Source: Akkermansiaceae bacterium UBA985 (lineage in GTDB: Bacteria; Verrucomicrobiota; Verrucomicrobiia; Verrucomicrobiales; Akkermansiaceae). Taken from it: a stretch of 8,987 nt of DNA. Where the stretch lies: contig DBBL01000086.1 in the NCBI GenBank assembly GCA_002292185.1, forward strand, positions 8,986-17,972. Reading direction: 5' to 3'. Both the position numbers and the translations under genes were made by a program. The notes beneath the pieces are model-generated. The model saw only the letters and a list, made by a program, of their open reading frames with translations, was not told the origin of the DNA and ran no database searches. Shown here in pieces: positions 5,335 to 8,987 of this stretch. How positions within the stretch are numbered: the stretch's first letter is position 1; each line of letters starts with the position of its first letter.

Positions 5335-5371
5335 TAGCTTCACCATAACAGCTTCACGATAACAGCTTCAT
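5330..5371. repeat. Three tandem 14-bp near-copies
   Basis: CATAATAGCTTCAC (5330-5343), CATAACAGCTTCAC (5344-5357) and GATAACAGCTTCAT (5358-5371) follow one another without gaps, each differing from the next at one or two positions. The first copy includes the cytochrome stop codon (TAA 5332-5334). The array fills most of the 54-bp gap between the convergent cytochrome and formate dehydrogenase genes. Slipped-strand duplication is the simplest origin. Confidence 0.7.
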
Positions 5372-5375
5372 AAGG

Positions 5376-5401
5376 GCTCCTCCACCTACTAAACGAGGAG
5401 C
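5376..5401. terminator. Hairpin at the convergent gene ends
   Basis: GCTCCTC (5376-5382) and GAGGAGC (5395-5401) form a perfect seven-base stem with a 12-base loop, which contains the TAG stop of the formate dehydrogenase gene. It sits where transcripts from both sides should end. No T-run follows in either direction, so intrinsic termination is uncertain. Confidence 0.35.
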
Positions 5402-7998
5402 TTGACCGCTGTTGCTTTGTATTGGGGGCATTTGGACATCGGATCCACAGCGGGCCCGGTGATTTGATTGGTGTGCGTCTCGGGAAAGTGGAAAGACAGG
5501 AAAAGTGTATTGGGGGCGGTGCGTGTGGAGTGCTTGACGGGGACGGCAATTTCACCCCAGCGGCTTTGTACTGTGATGATGTCACCATCCTCGATGTTTT
5601 CTCGTTGGGCATCCTCAGGATTGATCTCCAGAAGATCGCGTGACACCAGAGAGGATTGTCCAGAACGGCGGGTCATGGTGCCGACGTTGTAGTGGTGTAG
5701 GATTCTACCGGTGATGAGCAGGTAGGGGTAACCAGTGACGTGATGTTCTGAGCTCGGGGCGTAGTCAATGGTGGTGAGCGCTCCTTTGCCGCGTAAAAAC
5801 CCTTTTTTATGGACGGTTGATGTGCCCTCACTTTCAGACGATGGGCATGGCCATTGCAGCCCGTCTTTTTCTAGTCGGGAGTAGGAGACGCCACCAAAGA
5901 GGTGCGGGGCGACCTGAGCGATTTCATCCATGACTTCGGATGGGCTTTGGTAGTCCCAGTTCGCTCCTGCCAGTATCGCGGTGTTACGAACGGCGAGCCA
6001 ATCAGGCATGGCCTCACCTGGGGGAGAGACGGCGGGTTTGACATGTTGGATGCGGCGCTCGCCATTGGTGAAGGTTCCCTCCTGCTCGAGGTAGCTGGCT
6101 GCGGGAAGAATCACATCGGCAAAATGGCATGTCTCAGAAAAGAAAATTTCTTGCACGACGAGGAACTCGAGTTTTTCGAGTGCTGCTCGGACGTGGGATT
6201 CGTTGGGGTCGCTTTGCACGATGTCCTCGCCTTGGATCCACAGTCCATGCATCGATCCGTCCGCTGCTGCGTCGATCATTTCCGGTATGGTTAGTCCCGG
6301 TTCTTCGGGGGGTAGGCTGCCCCATATCTTTTTCACTCGTTCACGAGCGGATGAGTCAGCAACGGACTGATAGCCGGTGAACTGATCTGGCATGCTGCCC
6401 ATGTCAGCGCTGCCTTGGACGTTGTTTTGCCCGCGTAGTGGCAACATGCCGGAGCCGGGTTTGCCGATGCTTCCGGTGAGCATGCCAAGATTGCACAGGG
6501 TCATGACGGATGCGGTGCCTTGCTCAAGCTCGGACAGGCCAAGCCCATGAACAAAGAGGGTGCCTGTAGACGCAGCCATCAAGGATGCCGCCTTTTGCAT
6601 CGATGCGAGGTCGACCCCGGTAGCCTCGATGATGTCAGTTAAGGAGAGTGTCTCAAGGAAGTCCTTGAAGTGCCCGTAGTTCTCCACTCGCTCATGCAAG
6701 TATGGTTCATCGATGTCACCATTTTCATACAGAATTTTGGCGAGGCCATTGAACAGGGCGACGTTCGTTCCTGGTATGAGCTGTAGGTGGATATCGGCAT
6801 AATGGGTAAGCTCGATTTTCCTAGGATCGATGACGATGAGCGGCGTGCCATTGAGCACATGCTGTTTGATTCTGGCCCCGACAATAGGGTGAGCTTCGGT
6901 GGGGTTTGCCCCAGCGACTAGGATGCAGCTGCTGGACTCAATATCTTGATAGGATGAAGAGGCGGCGCCTGTTCCCGTGACAAGCTGCAGCGCGAGGGCG
7001 GTGGAGGAGTGGCAGACTCGGGCGCAGCAATCGACATTGTTACTGAGCAAGACACTACGGAAATATTTCTGCAGTAGGTAACTGGCTTCATTGGTTGATC
7101 GGGATGAGGTGAAAGCACCCACCGAGGAGGAGCCATGTTTGCTGACTAGTCTGGAGAGGGTGTCGGTAATGCGTGCCAAGGCGTCTGCCCAAGTGGCTTG
7201 TTGAAAGCTTCCATCATCGGCTTTGATCAAGGGGTGAGTCAGGCGATCCCCGGACTTGAGGTAGCTGTGGGAGAAGCGCCCCTTGGCACAAAGGTGGCCT
7301 TTGTTGACGATGGCATCTCTGACACCGTGGATGCTGAGGACATCGTTGTGATCCTGGTCGACTTCGACGGTAATTTGGCAACCCACCCCGCAATAACCGC
7401 AGGTAGAAGTGACGGTTTTTTGGTGTGTGCTGGTTTTGAGTGCATCACGATTGGGCTGATCACGGTCAGTGATGGCATCGGTAGGGCAAATGTCCGCACA
7501 TGCACCGCAGGCGACACATGGACTGTCGGCAAAGGTATCAGAATCTCCAATGGAAATTCTCTTGTCCGCTCCTCTGCCAGATATGCTGAACACAAATTGC
7601 CCCTGAATCTGCTCACAGGCGTTGAGGCAAAGTCTGCAGTTGATGCAGGTTGAGAGGTCGAGTCTAAGGTAAGGATGAGTTTCTTGAACTGCTGAGCGGC
7701 TTAGCTCAGCTTCCTGCCGGCTTTGATCATAAAGCTCCTGAAGTTGGCTGCGTAATGTTTCAATCTCCGTGGTCTCTGTGCGGATGTCCATGCCCGGCAG
7801 CAGTGCGCTATGGCATGCCGCCACTGGGCGGTCTTGCCCCTCGCATTGCACCAGGCAGATTCGGCAGCCGCCCTCGGGTTTTAATGCATCAGAGTGGCAG
7901 TTTGTCGGGATGGTAATGCCCAGCCTCGTCGCTGCCTCGAGGATGGTTTCGCCAAGCTGGGGAGTGATGGATTGGCCATTGATGAAGGTCTGCTTCAT
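5389..7998 (-). CDS. fdhF: Formate dehydrogenase catalytic (alpha) subunit
   Basis: Mo-bis-MGD formate dehydrogenase of 869 residues, cytoplasmic (no Tat signal), oxidising formate to CO2. An N-terminal 2Fe-2S domain has C34, C45, C48 and C62. Two ferredoxin-type 4Fe-4S sites follow: C118, C121, C124, C128 and C161, C164, C167, C171. The Mo-proximal 4Fe-4S uses C200, C203, C207 and C237, with K239 nearby. The active site is NNVDCCARVCHSS: catalytic Cys329 then His330, aligning with Sec-His of E. coli FdhF, so this is the cysteine form. The C-terminal molybdopterin-binding domain (about 755-869) includes TGRILHHYNVGTMTRRSG. It lacks the His/Cys3 cluster motif of FdsA/NuoG (see findings), which partly explains a shorter length than FdsA. 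The ATG overlaps the stop of the NuoF-like gene by four bases (ATGA, 7995-7998), implying translational coupling. No fdhD or other maturation gene follows within the window. Confidence 0.94.
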   Translation of the reverse strand: MKQTFINGQSITPQLGETILEAATRLGITIPTNCHSDALKPEGGCRICLVQCEGQDRPVAACHSALLPGMDIRTETTEIETLRSQLQELYDQSRQEAELSRSAVQETHPYLRLDLSTCINCRLCLNACEQIQGQFVFSISGRGADKRISIGDSDTFADSPCVACGACADICPTDAITDRDQPNRDALKTSTHQKTVTSTCGYCGVGCQITVEVDQDHNDVLSIHGVRDAIVNKGHLCAKGRFSHSYLKSGDRLTHPLIKADDGSFQQATWADALARITDTLSRLVSKHGSSSVGAFTSSRSTNEASYLLQKYFRSVLLSNNVDCCARVCHSSTALALQLVTGTGAASSSYQDIESSSCILVAGANPTEAHPIVGARIKQHVLNGTPLIVIDPRKIELTHYADIHLQLIPGTNVALFNGLAKILYENGDIDEPYLHERVENYGHFKDFLETLSLTDIIEATGVDLASMQKAASLMAASTGTLFVHGLGLSELEQGTASVMTLCNLGMLTGSIGKPGSGMLPLRGQNNVQGSADMGSMPDQFTGYQSVADSSARERVKKIWGSLPPEEPGLTIPEMIDAAADGSMHGLWIQGEDIVQSDPNESHVRAALEKLEFLVVQEIFFSETCHFADVILPAASYLEQEGTFTNGERRIQHVKPAVSPPGEAMPDWLAVRNTAILAGANWDYQSPSEVMDEIAQVAPHLFGGVSYSRLEKDGLQWPCPSSESEGTSTVHKKGFLRGKGALTTIDYAPSSEHHVTGYPYLLITGRILHHYNVGTMTRRSGQSSLVSRDLLEINPEDAQRENIEDGDIITVQSRWGEIAVPVKHSTRTAPNTLFLSFHFPETHTNQITGPAVDPMSKCPQYKATAVKLLV

Positions 7999-8987
7999 GA
8001 TGACTTGGGGGTGAAAATTTCGTCACGGAAAATATCCAAATACTGGCTAAGCGCTCGTGGGATTTCTCTGCCAAATGCACACAGGCTGGTCTGGCCAATC
8101 AGGTGGAGTAAATCATTAAGCTGCTTTTGTGAGGTCGCCGTCAATGGTCCGCTGGCAATCTGGAAGGAGCGTTTTGATCCGAGGCTGCAGGGTTCACATT
8201 TACCACAAGATTCAGCTGCCATGAAGGATAGCCAGTGGCGAAGGAGTGCTGCTTTGTCGGCACTTTTGGGTAAAGCAATGATGCTGCCGTGACCGAGGTC
8301 GAAGCCGCGTTGCTGCATGGCTTCATAGCACACTGGTGTGTCCCATTGATCGGGGGTGATCACGCAGCCCATAGGCCCTCCTAGGAGAATCGCGGCGAGT
8401 GGTGACTTGCTGCCGCCAACAGCGTCGATGGCAGTTTGCAGCGTTGTGCCAAACTCGACTTCGACAATACCCGGGCGGACAAAACCATGATTGAAACAGA
8501 GGGTTTTTGTTCCCGAGCTGGTTGGGGTTCCCATGCGCTTATAATCCTCGCAGCCATGCTCGATGATGTAGGGGACGTTGCAGAGTGTTTCGATGTTATC
8601 GACGGCGGTGGGTTTGCCAAACAGGCCGGCCTCTGTGGGGTAGGGGGGGCGCAGTCGCACCTCGCCGCGTAGCCCTTCGATGGCATTGATCAGTGCCGTT
8701 TCTTCACCACAAACAAAACTGCCAGCCCCTTGCACGACGGATATCTCACATGAAAAATTCCCTGTCTGGAGGTGGCCTGCGTCGTGCGCTTCTGCAATGG
8801 CGCGCTTGATGATGTTAGCGGCAGCAGGATACTCAGAGCGGATGTAAATAATGCCCTTGCTAGCACCCATGGCGTATGCCCCGATGAGCATGCCCTCGAT
8901 CACACTGTGTGGATCACGCTCTAGTAGTGTGCGGTCTACATAAGACCCTGCATCACCCTCGTTTCCATTGGCAATGATGTAGCGTTG
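7995..8987 (-). CDS. NuoF/FdsB-like NADH-binding subunit of formate dehydrogenase (5' truncated)
   Basis: The frame is open through the right edge, giving 330 visible residues. An internal GTG at 8903 is not the start, because QRYIIANGNEGDAGSYVDR-TLLERDPHSV upstream is conserved NuoF sequence. This subunit binds FMN and NAD(H) and links formate oxidation to NAD+ reduction. Motifs in order: EGDAGSYVDR (10-19), IEGMLIGAYAMGASKGIIYIR, then GAGSFVCGEETALINAIEG with RLRPPYPTEAGLFGKPTAVDNIET (FMN/NADH site). SSGTK and GGPMG follow. The C-terminal N3-type 4Fe-4S site is ESCGKCEPC with the fourth Cys in TSLCAFG (visible residues 261, 264, 267, 303). The stop overlaps the start of the catalytic subunit. 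A NuoE/FdsG-like 2Fe-2S subunit is expected upstream, beyond 8987. A NAD-reducing hydrogenase or complex I subunit has the same motifs; the neighbour gene decides for formate dehydrogenase. Confidence 0.92.
   Translation of the reverse strand, partial: QRYIIANGNEGDAGSYVDRTLLERDPHSVIEGMLIGAYAMGASKGIIYIRSEYPAAANIIKRAIAEAHDAGHLQTGNFSCEISVVQGAGSFVCGEETALINAIEGLRGEVRLRPPYPTEAGLFGKPTAVDNIETLCNVPYIIEHGCEDYKRMGTPTSSGTKTLCFNHGFVRPGIVEVEFGTTLQTAIDAVGGSKSPLAAILLGGPMGCVITPDQWDTPVCYEAMQQRGFDLGHGSIIALPKSADKAALLRHWLSFMAAESCGKCEPCSLGSKRSFQIASGPLTATSQKQLNDLLHLIGQTSLCAFGREIPRALSQYLDIFRDEIFTPKSS

Noticed and set aside
7000..7030. Selenocysteine at the formate dehydrogenase active site
   Set aside because: The active-site position encodes cysteine (CARVCH), not an in-frame TGA.
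7198..7653. 151-codon plus-strand frame inside the formate dehydrogenase gene
   Set aside because: It lies opposite the iron-sulfur and Mo-binding domains and has no ribosome binding site or family features; it is the complement of coding DNA.

Overview
The window reads as an ordinary chromosomal stretch of a Gram-negative, respiring bacterium. Base composition looks near 50% GC by eye. A PocR-domain AraC regulator, a lipoprotein cytochrome c, weak Shine-Dalgarno sites and a PfkB kinase of this style fit Verrucomicrobiota (Rubritalea/Akkermansiaceae-like marine lineages). That placement is an inference from gene content and was not tested.

Layout. Positions 1-146 (minus) hold the start of a small membrane-anchored protein that leaves the window. 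Divergent from it is a two-gene plus-strand unit: thiE (270-947, thiamine-phosphate synthase) and a PfkB-family kinase (978-1895). A 14-codon reading frame with a good ribosome binding site (215-259) lies just before thiE. Next comes a serine tRNA with anticodon CGA (1955-2046). It is followed by about 300 bases without a protein gene but packed with inverted repeats. This stretch includes a 114-bp direct repeat that starts inside the tRNA 3' end and recurs 199 bp downstream. A minus-strand block follows: a host-attachment-like small protein (2377-2826), an Hsp20 small heat-shock protein (2903-3364) and a PocR/AraC regulator (3619-4545). The gap between the regulator and the divergent lipoprotein cytochrome c (4828-5334) carries two perfect 19-bp tandem copies plus an inverted copy, a likely operator. 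The right third is a minus-strand NAD-linked formate dehydrogenase operon: a NuoF/FdsB-like flavoprotein (7995 to beyond the right edge) overlapping by four bases a molybdopterin formate dehydrogenase catalytic subunit (5389-7998).

How the genes work together. The two right-hand genes form a formate:NAD+ oxidoreductase. Formate is oxidised at the Mo-Cys site of the large subunit, electrons pass through its iron-sulfur clusters to the N3-type cluster and FMN of the NuoF-like subunit, and NAD+ is reduced. A NuoE/FdsG-like subunit would be expected beyond the right edge. The cytochrome c gene converges on this operon and is probably a separate unit, perhaps controlled by the divergent PocR/AraC regulator. 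Hsp20 and the host-attachment-like gene may be co-transcribed as a stress unit.

The least explained parts are the hairpin-rich duplicated element attached to tRNA-Ser(CGA), the 19-bp repeat operator, the short frame before thiE and the absence of one iron-sulfur site normally found in FdsA/NuoG-type subunits. I did not find clear evidence of a wholly new multi-gene system.
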